Below, piece by piece: positions 1 to 10,999 of a DNA stretch of 64,000 nucleotides. A model generated the notes under the pieces. That model saw only the letters and a program-made list of their open reading frames with translations. It did not search any database and was not told the DNA's origin. Location: NCBI RefSeq assembly GCF_000499845.2, contig NC_023753.2, positions 21,049,932 through 21,113,931 on the forward strand. Direction: 5' to 3'. This DNA is from Phaseolus vulgaris (Eukaryota; Streptophyta; Magnoliopsida; Fabales; Fabaceae). Position 1 is the stretch's first letter. Each line of letters begins with the position of its first letter. A program made the translations under genes and the position numbers.

Positions 1-1770
1 TGCTCATTGTCAACACCTTCCATGTCGTAATCCCACCAGCCATGGCCATTCGCATCTGCTCCAAAAAATTGTAAATTATAATGTCTAACCTTTCAAACCC
101 ATTGTCTAGACACAAAATATACGTAAGCAATCATACAGTGATTATAAAGAGGCCTTGGCCTTTTGTTGCCAGACCCATTCTCGATTTGTCTTTTTGGCTT
201 CAACTTTGATTCGCCTCCAAGGACTACTACATGCTTTCGTGCAGTTTGACTCTCCTTTCCACCTATGAAATGCCACGAAATGAAAAACCAAAACCTTCGC
301 AGAAAAGGTCTAGCATGCCTTTATATTGATTCAGATATCATTGTTCAGTTGGAGACCTTGTAGCATCTTTATGTTGGAAGTTTCTCAAAGAACCGTAAAC
401 AGTGTAAAAAGTACTTGTTTGTCTTGTTTTTATCGCTGTCCATTTAATCTCAAACACTCCTAGTACATGGTTTCTGGATATATTTTCAGGCAAGCTATAT
501 TACATTCACCCCAGTTTTCCAGTAACTAGTCCTAAGAGTGAAAAGTGAAAACTACGTTATGGTCAAAATGTGTCAGCAATCAAGTCAAACGAAGCAAGTT
601 TCTAACCGTTACCACGAATCGCAAAACCAAGCTAGCCACAGCAGAAAGGTGTTTTTAGGATATTGACAACAACCATCTTCTCCTAATACCCCGATAATGT
701 TGTCTACTTTTGTTTCACTTTCAAGGCGAAAAGAATATTTAATAGATGTAAAATATTGTAGTATTTAAACAAAAATATCGTACATCTTTTACTTGTTGCG
801 ATAAATTATTATTGTAGCAATTGTTAAATATGTATAGGTGGAAAACAATAATCAATGATAGTCTACATTTGAAAATTATCATTAGTTTTGAGAAAAAAAA
901 AACATCAATAGATAAGTAACAAAGGTGGTAATTCATAAACATAAAGTCAAATAGAGCTTCTCGACCATGACAAAATACTTGTGAAAGTCTCAATTAAAAG
1001 CAACGCAAGGTTAGGTTCCCACTTCTCACCAAACTCAGGCCGAACATACAAAAATACTAAATTAGGTTAAATCATACTAAATAGTAAAGTTCCCAAAGGA
1101 AAGCTGATGCCTTGGGCAAGGGGGAAAATGACGAAATCAGAGACCTAATTATATTTGATTTTCCAAAGATGGATTTAAATAGGTTCTCAGTAAAGATTTG
1201 AAGCAAGATAGACAACCAAATTTTCTTATAACATTAATACATGCTTTTAGGCAAAGAAGCTAATGTGCAACATTATTCAGGGAAGGTTCAGGCAAATAGT
1301 ACTGTAATTGGAATACTGGTTTGAAAATTCCAATCAGGATAGTGAATAACATGTAAAATAGTAAATGTAAGAGCATTGATAAATAAATCTTTTTACCTCG
1401 GATCTGGCTTTCAGATAGTGGATATTCTGCACACATAAAAGGAAAGTAAAACAAGATAAACGTAAAATACGCTAAATTTAACTTTTAAGAACCCCGGAAA
1501 GGTCAAATTTGTTAGGACAGGGGGAGGCAAACCTTCAAACCGGATTTTCCTTTTCTTTGAGTCTTGATTGTTATCCGCAACTGAATTTTCTAATTCATCA
1601 ACACCAATTTGCCTGACAAAGTCTCTTTTGTCCTCTTCAGTGTGCTTGAAGCTTTCAAAAATCACCTTACTATCATTGTTACTGTTTCCCTCCTTTTCAA
1701 CTTTTTTGACAGTTCCATTTTCCTCCCATTTTCTTAAGCCGAGAGGTGACAGAAAAGGCGTCGATTTCCC
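1..1770 (-). CDS. Partial gene of unknown function, at least three coding exons, continues past the left edge
   Basis: I do not recognise the product. Three minus-strand exons join in one frame. The first, 1770-1533, has acceptor TTTTTTAG and donor GAAG/GTTTGC and encodes a charged stretch beginning GKSTPFLSPLGLRKW. The second, 1426-1397, is a 30-nt exon with acceptor TGTGTGCAG and donor CGAG/GTAAAA, encoding YPLSESQIR. The third starts at 58 or 55 and runs off the edge; it encodes DANGHGWWDYDMEGVDNE. Phases agree across both junctions (1 then 1), which is the main support. The protein is acidic and lysine-rich with no membrane segment visible, so a nuclear or cytosolic protein is plausible (inference). 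The true start codon is not fixed; a possible first exon lies at 4015-4103. A copia fossil (1857-3145) lies upstream in what would be an intron. Confidence 0.55.
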
Positions 1771-1856
1771 CTAAAAAATAGAGAATTTCATGAATAAAAA
1801 AAGCAACTTTTATTGTGTTTAGACCGGAGAAAACGTGCAAATTATCTAATAACATA

Positions 1857-3145
1857 TTATGTAATACATCCTCTCAATAACCGATTGGAAGAGTTTACAG
1901 AGTTCTCCATGATAACAAGTGAAATACATAAAGAAATCAAATGGGTTAAAAAAACACAAACATGATTAGTAGCGTCAAAGTCAATGATCAAACTGGTTTT
2001 GTAAGAGTTAGCATTCATATGTATAGATCCAATTTGATTAACTTGTGGTTGATTCACAGTTTTGATGTTATTGGACTACTAAAGAAGGTCTATAAGAGCT
2101 TGATACTACTGTGTTGTTATGCGTATGTCACCACCATTGTCTTTATTCGTTTGTTTCTTGTTGTGATTGAATTATACTATGAAATTGAGCAGTCTTGTTA
2201 AAATATTTGTGGCATGGTGGATATCCATGCTTCCGATTGCAGACTTCAATGTGACTGGTTTTCCCTCAAAGACTGCAGGCTTTTTTGTTGGAATTGTATA
2301 CGTTTTTGAAATTCATGCTTCCTATTGCAAACTTCAATGTGACCTGTTTTTCCACAATGAGTGCAGACTTTTTTTGTGGGAATTGTAAACATTTTTAAAA
2401 AAATTGTTTCCTAGGATGGAAGGAAAGTCTGTTTGTTGTAATACATTGCTTCAGTATGACCAACAGAGATTTAATGTTGTTATATTTATCGTTCAGCCTC
2501 GAAGGAATTGCATAGTCTGATCCTCATGTTTTCCTCTTAACTATATGGAGAGAACATCACAAGAACACTCGTTTTCACATATGCAAATAAGTTTTGGGCG
2601 ATTATTATCTAACTCGTCCCATATAATTCTCAACTTGATAAAACACTGTTATAGACAAATCACCTTAATTGAGAGAAGCATCTTCCGATTGAAGTCTACA
2701 CACACGAAGAAGATCTCTTTGCAAATATCTGCCCTTAAGATTATTCCAAATATAATTGCAGAATCCATCCAAATAATGCTTTGCTAAATAGTAATCGAAA
2801 GTGAATGAATGATCCAAGAAGCAACCATCTTGTTGCAATGGTTCCAGGCAGGGCAATTAGCATTTGTTCTTGATGGCAGAGAATGATTTCTATTTATGAA
2901 TTCTACCTTATTCTTGGCACTAAGGAACCTACTCCAAGGCTGGTAGTTGTTAAAAATCTAAAAGTGGAGAAACAATGGCTGCGTAGAGTTTTCATTTGGA
3001 TGAAGATACAAGAAGCTATGCACCAACTGTTCTTCTCCCATTTGTGGCGATCAAGGAAGGTAGCAATAACATATAGTATACAATAAATCCTCTCAAGAAT
3101 CGATTGGAAGAGTTCATGGAGTTCTCCATGTTAGCAAGCGAAAGA
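1857..3145 (-). pseudogene. Copia gag-protease fossil inside an intron
   Basis: Read on the minus strand, this is a decayed Ty1/copia gag followed by the start of protease. At 3145-3080 a gag start is visible (MENSMNSSNRFL). Between about 2990 and 2665 come gag motifs such as WNNLKGRYLQRDLLRV and NKVEFI in shifted frames. At 2390-2220 are two copies of a CCHC zinc knuckle (CTHCGKTGHIEVC, the second broken by a stop). At about 2000 is a decayed copy of the protease motif (SLIIDFDATNHVC, where active copia elements have DSGATDH). Stops and frame changes are frequent, so it is inactive. The gag-start segment occurs again at 1925-1857, giving a direct repeat of about 65 bp at both ends. No integrase, RT or RNase H follows. 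Confidence 0.7.
2228..2405 (-). repeat. Tandem duplication of the zinc-knuckle segment
   Basis: Two tandem units of roughly 88 bp (2228-2316 and 2317-2405) are clearly related along their length. Each encodes a CCHC zinc knuckle on the minus strand; in the left unit the second cysteine-region codon has become a stop. Confidence 0.6.
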
Positions 3146-3640
3146 TGTAAAAAGGGAAAAAGAGAGAGAACCAAAAAAAAAGAGCACATATGTTTTTATC
3201 AATGTTCTGCCAAAGACAGGCAAGATGTTTATATATACAGTGAAAACAAAAAGAAAAACTAACTAAACAGAGCGTAACTAACTAACAAATAAGATAGTCT
3301 AAACAGACAGACTAGATGGTCTAATATAAAACAAGATGGTCTATCAACAGAACAAACTAGAGAATTTAGTAAAAATAAACAAAGTAAAGGATCTAGTGTT
3401 AGATAATCTACTCAAACAAATGGAATGGTCTAGTAGAAAATCATCTATACAAAAACTAGACTCTCTAGCGGAAGACGTCTAAACAGAAACTAGCCTAGCG
3501 AAACGCCGTCTATATAGAAACATAACATTCTAGGGAAAGACTTTCTGTACAAATACTAGAGAGGGTCTACCAAAAGACAATCTAAAGAGAAAAAAACAGC
3601 GCAAAAAAGAGTTTGAAAGAGTTTATCATTGTGATTTTTT
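3146..3640 (-). repeat. Probable LTR and leader of the copia fossil
   Basis: Directly upstream, in minus-strand sense, of the gag start is a stretch with a TATA-like TATATATAAAC (about 3222-3232) and many degenerate repeats of the type AGACNNTCTAG between 3290 and 3590. Position and composition suit the promoter-bearing LTR of the same copia fragment. LTR ends, PBS and a second LTR were not found, so the boundaries are approximate. Confidence 0.4.
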
Positions 3641-4014
3641 TTTTATGAAATAAAGATGTTCACGATTACATAACTTAAATTCTAGAACGTAGATTAAACT
3701 TGAACTATGCGCAACTGATCCAAAAATTGCTAACCAGTTAAGGAAACAATTTTACCATCTAATTTTAATAAACGAAAATAAAATTATTAAAAAAAGAAGA
3801 AGAAAATGATAGAAAATAACCGGGACGGGTTGTGGAAGATGAGGAGATTTTTGCTGCTTGAAGGAGAGGAAGTTTGAAAGCGAGGAATGCGAGGTATCGC
3901 TCTTGTGTGAAGCTTGACTTCTCACGCTTCCTTCAGAACTGCTTCAAGCAAAAATGCTTCATCACAAAATTAATCAAACTTTTGAAGTTTAGGAACGAAA
4001 CAGAGGTGACTCAC

Positions 4015-4103
4015 AGAGGATTGCGTGGTGGGAAATTGCGGAACGCTGAAGCAATGGTTCGCTGCCCGAAAGCCCTAATTGACGTTTCGTTGTTTGAGTT
4101 CAT
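4015..4103 (-). CDS. Possible first coding exon of the left-edge gene
   Basis: On the minus strand an ATG at 4103 opens a 29-codon stretch (MNSNNETSIRAFGQRT at its start) ending at a good donor, CCTCT/GTGAGTC. It sits downstream of a GC-richer leader and an E2F-like site. The exon would end in phase 2, whereas the next recognised exon at 1770 needs phase 0, so at least one exon between them is missing from this model, or the exon is not real. Treat as a hint only. Confidence 0.3.
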
Positions 4104-4271
4104 TGCATTCGTAAAAACGCCCACAACACCACAATTTCAATTCCTTCTATTTTTTTTTTCTTTTCGTTCCTTTTTTCGATTAAGCAAATCGAATGGGCAA
4201 ACTCGTGTTTTGAGAGACACTCGTAAAAGTTTTTTCCGGGAAAGTGGTCAAATTCAAAATTCTCTCCCTCC

Positions 4272-4280
4272 GCGCCAAAA
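4272..4280 (-). promoter_or_regulatory. E2F-like site upstream of the left-edge gene
   Basis: The minus strand reads TTTTGGCGC, a match to the plant E2F/DP consensus TTTSSCGC, about 170 nt upstream of the possible ATG at 4103. If this is the promoter of the left-edge gene, expression in S phase would be expected. The assignment depends on the uncertain first exon. Confidence 0.35.
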
Positions 4281-4289
4281 GAAAAATTC

Positions 4290-5960
4290 AAATATATATA
4301 TCACTATTTACGTACTTATTTGGATTGGTTTGAAGGAGACAAATTGTCCTATTCAGTTATTTTAACTTTTTCTTTCATTGTTAAAATAATTTAAATTCAA
4401 ATAAGTATAAAAAACATTAAATTAAATTTATTTTTCTTTTAGATTTAATTTATAACAAAAAAATATTAAATAATCTCCAAACAAAACAAGTATAATTCCG
4501 TTAAATGTTAAAAAAATAGTTTTGTTAGTTATAATAACCGTATTCAACTCTACTAGGATTTCAATGAAAATTTCTTATATCTGCATAAGAAAAATATTAA
4601 ATATAATTAAAGTATCAAATATCTTATTTATAAGTTGTTCTATTACTAATAGCACAATATTTTTTCAAATATACAATTTTGAAAATAAATGTATACGGAT
4701 TGATAATTACACACTATATATATTAGAATTATCTATATATATGTGTGTGTTTTAGATTTTATTTTGTTTCTGTTTCTTGAAAGTTTTTTATTTGATATTT
4801 GGTCCCTATATTTTTTTTCTTGGGTTTTATTATTTGTTTCAATTCATTATAAATGTTTTAGTTCTTACAACATCTTTATGTTGAAATAATAATAATAAAT
4901 ATATTAATATAATAATTAATTAAACGAAACATTAAAAAAAATAAAGTTATTACTAATATTTTTAATTATTTTATTTTTGTATTTGTTTTTGTGTATCAAA
5001 GGAGCATAAGCATGAATAAGATGTGGAATAATTAGAAGCATCGGAAATATTGAATGAACATAAGGTACACACAGATTTCACCTACATTGTTCGAAGTCAA
5101 ATATTTATTGAATTTTAACTTTATGTAATTTTATAACTTCAACTCAATAAAATACAACAGTTTATTCATACTTCATTTACTTGTTGCTCAGTTATCGAAT
5201 TAAATTAAGACTGTGTTTGTCTTTTTATTCGTTAGTCTGAAGATGAGTTAAGAATGTTGGATGAAATAGAAAGAAAAACTACATTTTCAAATTAATTAAG
5301 AAGAAAAGAGTTTTATTTTTATTTTTATGCTTTTTATCATTGCCTTTTTTTCTCCGTGTTATAAATGCAGATGATAATCTTCTACTCTCAAATATGTCGC
5401 TCTTTTTGACCGTAGAAGTTTGAGCTGAATCTAAAATTCCAAATGAGTTCTTTGAAAAACTTAGCAATGGGTAGACTATGAACAGAAATAACATTTTATT
5501 ATTTTATTTTATTTTTCTTTTTTCTAAGACAACATGAACATACACTCCTATTGCCTATTTAAATATTTTTTGAAAATCAAGTTGTCGTTGTTTTTAAAGT
5601 CAACACCATCATTTCATCAAATATATTAATGAAAGGTTCACTAACAAGTTAGTAATAGTTTTTTATTTATTATTATAGTAGTTTTATTGTCAAATTGATG
5701 GTCTCAATCATATTTGTTAAGAAAATGATAATTAATTTTTACATCTTTGTGTAAATATAAAAGGCACATTTATAGAAGGAAAAAATAAAATAGAACAAAA
5801 TAAAATAATGACACGAATAATTTTTAACATACAATTTTTTCAACTTGAGAAGTAGAAACTCACATAATCTGATTTAGAAAATGTATTCAATATGAAAGTA
5901 GGATTATAATATTTGTTTCTTTCACTTTATGAGAACAACACGTAATATCACACAATTAGG
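4290..5960. other. AT-rich spacer
   Basis: Very AT-rich sequence with homopolymer runs and short TA repeats. No ORF with recognisable protein features, no RNA gene and no clear transposon ends were seen. Confidence 0.6.
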
Positions 5961-6329
5961 ATGAAATACAATGTCTTTTTAGTCGCTCACTAGGATTTAT
6001 AATGTCACACTATGGTGGATATCAATTATCATTTACTCTATATGTTGTTCTTCTCACTTGTTTGTTTTTCTCTTCCTCATGAATTCTCTTTATATAGAGA
6101 AAAAGATAAATAATTGTTCATAAAAAGACAATAGATAATTAATATTTGTTACATTTTCAAGATACCTTGAAAAAACTATATTCTACTTTATAGGTTGAAC
6201 TTCATAGTCTTCAAGAGTTAAGGTATAATTCTAAGACTTTGGAATGACCATCCTTGAATATAATCAATGGATCACTTATCAAGATTCATTGATCATGGTC
6301 TCCCATTAATTAAGGAGGGATTTCAAACA
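5960..6329 (-). repeat. Probable 3' LTR of the copia remnant
   Basis: On the minus strand, the RNase H end at about 6375 is followed by a polypurine stretch GGAGGGAGAGATT (6330-6342) and then TGTTTGAAATCCC, the expected order of PPT and LTR start. The segment contains a TATA-like CTCTATATAAAGAG (about 6090). The far end of the LTR and a second copy were not located. Confidence 0.45.
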
Positions 6330-6369
6330 AATCTCTCCCTCCATGACTTAATTTAGGGGTATTATTAAT

Positions 6370-7500
6370 TCAGCTACCTACAAGCGTCTGTTAGCTTCTT
6401 AATTGAAATTGTATTGGTCAACATGTCAGACCAGTTGTCATCCGTATGAATCTTCTTTAGCTGTAACTCACCATCCTCCAAAGCATATCTAATGACAACA
6501 ATAATCAATGTGCTTTGTTCGAGAATGAAATGTAGGATTCTTAGCTAGGTGGGTTGCACTTTGGTAGTTACCCTCAAATATCTCTGGTCTTGTGCAAATC
6601 ATGACATACATTAGGCTTCCTATCACAAAAAATTGTAGACAATTTGCTCATTTATTTATTTTTTTCTTCTTCACTGGTCAGACATTGCATTGTGCTTAGC
6701 TTGAAATGTTCAACAAGTGCAACACTAACAGGTTTTTCCTTATCCATGTTGAATATCTTAATAACTTTCTCAATGTACTTTTCTTGTGATAGTCATATCA
6801 ACTTCTTGGAACGATCTCTAATCACATTCATCCCATGGATCTGCTTTGCAGAACTTGAGTCTTTCATGGCAAAAGACTTGCTTAAAGCGTTCTTCAAACT
6901 AGCAATATTGGTTTAATTTTGTCCAATGATCAACATATCATCGACATATAATAGTAGGATAATAAAGTTTTCATCTTCATACCTCTTGATGAACACATAA
7001 TGGTCACCATTTGACTTCTTGAAACTATTTGTGGTCATAAAGGATTCCAACTTCTTATACCATTGTCTTGGTGTTTACTTCAGACCATACAAACTCTTAT
7101 TCGGATGATACACCAAGTGTTCCTTGTTTGGTTCTTTATAGCCCTTTGGCTGCTCCATATAATTTTTTTCTTTGATGTTTCCACGTAGGAAAGTTGTTTT
7201 GACATTGAATTGTTCAACTTTTAAGTTTAGGCTAGCTGTTAGACCCAATGTTAATCTTATGGAGGAATACCTTATCACTGGTGAGAATATCTCATCAAAA
7301 TCAACTCATTTCTTCTTATTGCACCCTTTCACAACAATTCAATGTACCTTGGTCTCAAGCTTCCTTCTTTAGTTTTAAGATTGTACACCCTTTTTTTTCA
7401 AGCCTTTTTCTTCCTTTGGGTAGCTCTACCATATCATAAGTATGATTTTCATGTAAAGAGTTTATCTCTTCTTACATAACTTTGATCCACTCTCCTTTTT
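6370..7500 (-). pseudogene. Copia pol remnant (RT to RNase H), decayed
   Basis: Minus-strand translation in shifting frames gives copia reverse transcriptase followed by RNase H. Landmarks from 7280 down: NLKVEQFNVKTTFLRGN, EQPKGYKEPNK and NKSLYGLK (RT core), SQEKYIEKVIKIFNMDKEKP (about 6790), LMYVMICTRPEI (about 6610), then THLAKNPTFHSRTKHID (about 6550) and KKIHTDDNWSDMLT near 6440 (RNase H end). The CTRP motif runs almost directly into the LAKN motif; in intact copia elements roughly 100-150 residues separate them, so RNase H has an internal deletion. Several stops and frameshifts are present. It is a dead fragment of the Tork/Tnt1 type by its motifs. Confidence 0.8.
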
Positions 7501-7504
7501 CAGT

Positions 7505-7828
7505 GTGAAGAAAGAAAGGGAAAATCACGTTGACAACTTGGTTTTACCATGGTACCCTCCATTTTTGTGGTTCACCTTGGGTGTGTGTGGTGGTGTTGTG
7601 TTGCTTTGGTGGTGGTTGGTTGCCATTCAAAAGTGTTACAAAGAGTTAAGGAGCCATGAAAATCCAAGAAATAAGCACATTGGTGAATGAAGCATGGATA
7701 ATCGATTCTCCAAAGATCGATTATGGTTGGTATTTTAGTTGATAATCAATGTTCCAAAACTCCATCATTGATTATGGTTGTTTTTTTTTTACTTCATAAT
7801 CGATTATGCATTTCTTTTATTCAATTTT
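7505..7828. other. Spacer with ATAATCGATTAT-like palindromes
   Basis: Between the copia remnant and the gypsy LTR lies GT-rich sequence followed by several copies of ATAATCGATTATG-like palindromes (7697-7811). Similar sequence appears on the other side of the nested complex at 18490-18530. No gene is supported; a 61-codon frame at 7505 has no family features. Confidence 0.4.
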
Positions 7829-8541
7829 GTTCTCGCCTGCTCGAGGTCGGTCGGATTCTGGATGAGCTCCTGTTGGTTCTCCTTCAAGCTCTAGGTTGGA
7901 ATCTGGATGAACTCTTGTTGGTCTCCCTTCAAGTTTTAGCCAACCAACCTTCAGAGAACGAGGGAGGCTCCTCTTGCGAATACACTCTGACGTTCAAGTC
8001 AGTAAGAGCACAAAATATTGTGTATATATTGAATATAATGCAAAGATGCGAGTTGAGATACTCCCTGTGGGTGGTTGTCTATTTATAAGTCTTATTGGGT
8101 TGGATATTTGACTCTGGTTTCTCCAAGCATTAATGTGTTATATTATGGTAACTTTGCATAAAATACGAACATCATGTATATAAATCAGAGTATTTCTATC
8201 ATATAATTGGAGCATTTATAAAATATAATAAGGGATATTAGGCAAGTAAATTAGAGCATTTATATGATATAATTGGGGATATTGTACATGTAATTATAAC
8301 ATTTATTATATGCGAAAGTTACGTTAATTAGGTTTTGATGTGAGTGTTTTCTCTTGATACCATTGATGTTGAATTAATGATATGGGTTATTAGGCTCAAA
8401 CTGTCACATTCTGGGTCAACTCGGTTGATCCCATGAATTACCTGATGGGCCAAGCAGCTCGATCCAATTCCTAGCAGTTCAGGACAATACACAGAGTGGG
8501 TTTAATCGACCATATTCCTAGTAGTTCCGGCACGATACACA
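7829..8541 (-). repeat. Gypsy 3' LTR
   Basis: 713 bp, starting TGTTCTCGCC and ending GATACACA on the plus strand. It matches 12123-12853 over nearly its whole length. It contains a short internal duplication near its end: TTCCTAGCAGTTC and TTCCTAGTAGTTCC, about 55 bp apart (8470-8530). Confidence 0.8.
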
Positions 8542-9105
8542 GCCCCCCAACCTTGGGGTGAGCTCGCGAGGCACAAAGGTTGAGTTCCAAATTTCACTTA
8601 TACGTAGGAGCATAATTGGTTGGTTGGTTTGATTGACAATATTTCTAGCAAGTACAAGGTGGTACACAAAGTGGAGGAGGTCAGTCTGCTCGACCTAGGA
8701 CCACGAACTGCCAGAATGGAGGAGGTCGGCTGACTCAATTTTCTCACAATTTAGGCCTAAATGGAATATATCTGACTTGACATTGATCGATATGAGTTTG
8801 ATCGAATCCAGGACAACAAACAACCTTCTAGCTTTGAGACAAACTAGCGAGGTGAAAAGGCTTGTCGAAAACATTTGCGACTAAGTCCGACTGTTCAATA
8901 CATTTGTCTTGAATAGTAGTATAAGTTTTTATATGAGAAAGATCAAGTTAAAAATCAAACCTGAAATTTGATCAGCACATGTGTGCGAGCATTTGTCGAA
9001 GTCGTTTGCGGTTAAACTCGATCGCTTGTTGGATCTAGCTTTGGAAAACAATATATTTTTAAGAAATAAATGGTCTATCCTTTGGCGAGGGTGTGGGTTC
9101 GGTTG

Positions 9106-9245
9106 GGTAGCTCGGTTCTAAGTTGATTATGAGTTGCTTCGAAGTTACTATTGATTGAAGATGCCCAGATCCGATATGGGGGTAGCTCGGTTCGGTTTTT
9201 GTTCCAAGTTGCTTGTCGATCGCGAACTCCCGGGTCCGATGTAAT
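9106..9245. repeat. Tandem duplication inside the gypsy element
   Basis: Two diverged units, about 9106-9178 and 9180-9245, each contain GGTAGCTCGGTTC, a TTCCAAGTTGCTT-type phrase and end near CAGATCCGAT or GGTCCGATG. No coding meaning was found. Confidence 0.4.
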
Positions 9246-9299
9246 TGGATAGGCAATTAGATTGAAAACTCTAGGTTGTTTTTTATCGAATCACTCAGA

Positions 9300-10815
9300 T
9301 TTAAACTCTGGGTTGGTGCCGACCAAACTGCTCATGTTCGTTATTGTGGTGACTAGAATAAAAAACCTAAGTTGGTGCTGACTGAAAAAATCATGTTCGT
9401 TATTGTAGTGACCAGATTAAAAACTTTGGTTTGTTGCCCACCGAACTGCTCAGGTTCATTATGTTGAACCAAGTGGTGTTCAATGTTTTGAAGAATCCAA
9501 ATCCTTTGAAGGATGATGAAGCCTCTGCTTTGCTTGATGTTGTTGTGCTGGTTTAAGCTTTGTTCTGGGGTAGTTTAATGTTGTAATCAACCTTTAGATT
9601 AAATCTCAAAGCAAATAGCATCTCAATTTTAACAAAGCAAAATGTTTTTCAAACTAAGTTGAAACAACCGATTGTTTTGTCGAAAAAACCGATTGTTTAC
9701 ACTTAGGTGTTTTGAGAAAGTTTGAAAACTGTTTTTGAATGGTGAATTTTGTTAAGTAACAAAACAACCGATTGATTCGAGGAAACAATCGATTGTTTGT
9801 TTTGAAACCATAACAGAAAAACTGTTTTCTTTTACTGAGCTTTAAATGCTTTAACTGAATACGCTCCAGTCATTAAATGCTTTGACCAATCTGTTTTAAA
9901 TGCAATTAAGAGTTTGTTAAGATTTGACAACAAACTATATTCTTAGATATATTCTGAAAAACTGTTTTTAAGTTTTAAGAATCTTGAAACAAAGTTTTGA
10001 TCTAAGAGTTTTTAAAAGGAGTTATGAGATTGCTTAAGAGTTGAGAGATTGATCAAGGTGCTGAATAGGATTCTACTTGTATTGATTTCAGATTTTCATC
10101 TGTAACAAGTGTAATCTTTGTAAACTGCTGAACAATTCGTGTGTGTGTTTTGCTGAGATTGGTTGTGTGTTCTTGAGGTGTTCAAGATCAACAATCTTAG
10201 TGTTGGCCAAGGAGAGTGTGTTTCTTGAGGTGTTCAAGGTCATTCTCTTGGTTGTGGTGTAAGTGATCAAGTGGTGATTGCTTAGTGGATATCCTCAGGG
10301 TTTCTGAGAAGACTGGATGTAGCTCTTGTTTGGAGTGAACCAGTATAAACAACTGTGTACAATTTCTCTATCCCTATCTCTTTAATTTAGTTTTGTTATT
10401 TTGGAATTGGTATAAACAACGATTGTTTCGCTAAAACAACCGATTGTTTTTCCAGCTTTGTGCTTTTGCTATTTGTTTTGGAAAAACTGAATCCTTAATC
10501 AAGGTTCTATCAAAGAATTTTCATTCTAAGTTTAAAAGTTTTCAAAAATCCTTCTTAAACAATTCACCCCCCTCTCGTTTAAGGCCATATATTCTAACAC
10601 ATTATTGTAGTGACCAGATTAATAACTCTAGGTTGGTGCCGACCGAACAACTCTTGTTCGTTGTTGTAGTGACCATATTTAAAACTCTGGTTTGTTGCCC
10701 ACCGAACTGTTTAGGTTCGTTATTGTAATGACCAAATTAAAAACTCTGGGTTGGTGTCGACCAAACAACTCATGTTCATTATTGTAGTGACCAGATTAAA
10801 AACTCTGGGTTATTA
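9300..10815. repeat. Tandem array of about 60-bp units, interrupted by a solo LTR
   Basis: Units with the frame AAACTCTGGGTTGGTGCCGA, then CTCATGTTCGTTATTGTAGTG and ACCAGATT recur about three times at 9300-9456 and about four times at 10605-10815. The 1138-bp solo LTR 9462-10599 sits in one unit. The array lies in the 3' half of the gypsy element where pol would normally be. Confidence 0.65.
9462..10599 (+). mobile_element. Solo LTR of the Sirevirus family, TSD CATTA
   Basis: Starts TGTTGAACCAAG and ends ATATTCTAACA, with CATTA directly on both sides (9457-9461 and 10600-10604), a perfect 5-bp target-site duplication. It is the same family, in opposite orientation, as the LTR at 17378-18463: that LTR's minus strand also ends AAGGCCATATATTCTAACA and starts TGTTGAACGAG. 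It carries paired palindromes of the AAACAATCGATTGTTT type. No internal region or second LTR is adjacent, so it arose by LTR-LTR recombination. Confidence 0.85.
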
Positions 10816-10999
10816 AGATATATGCTAAAATTTGGAAAACTGACAACTTTTATTAGGATAAATATGACCTCATAAAAAAACCTTGAGAAAACCATCAAAA
10901 AACTCAAGGGAAAAGAGTGTCGTACGACTATTACACGAATGTTTATAGATGAAAAACATTAAACAATTAACTAAAGTAAAAATTTATATTTGAAGCATT

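Noticed and set aside
3874..4365. 163-codon plus-strand ORF
   Set aside because: Low-complexity composition (F, S, R rich), no family features, and it overlaps the leader and E2F-like site of the minus-strand gene.
7505..7690. 61-codon ORF with a tryptophan/valine-rich hydrophobic stretch
   Set aside because: The hydrophobic stretch comes from GT-rich low-complexity DNA; no homologous motif or gene context.
7723..8088. ORFs at 7723-8088 and 12111-12383 with similar proteins
   Set aside because: They are similar because both lie in the two LTRs of one gypsy element; not a gene family.
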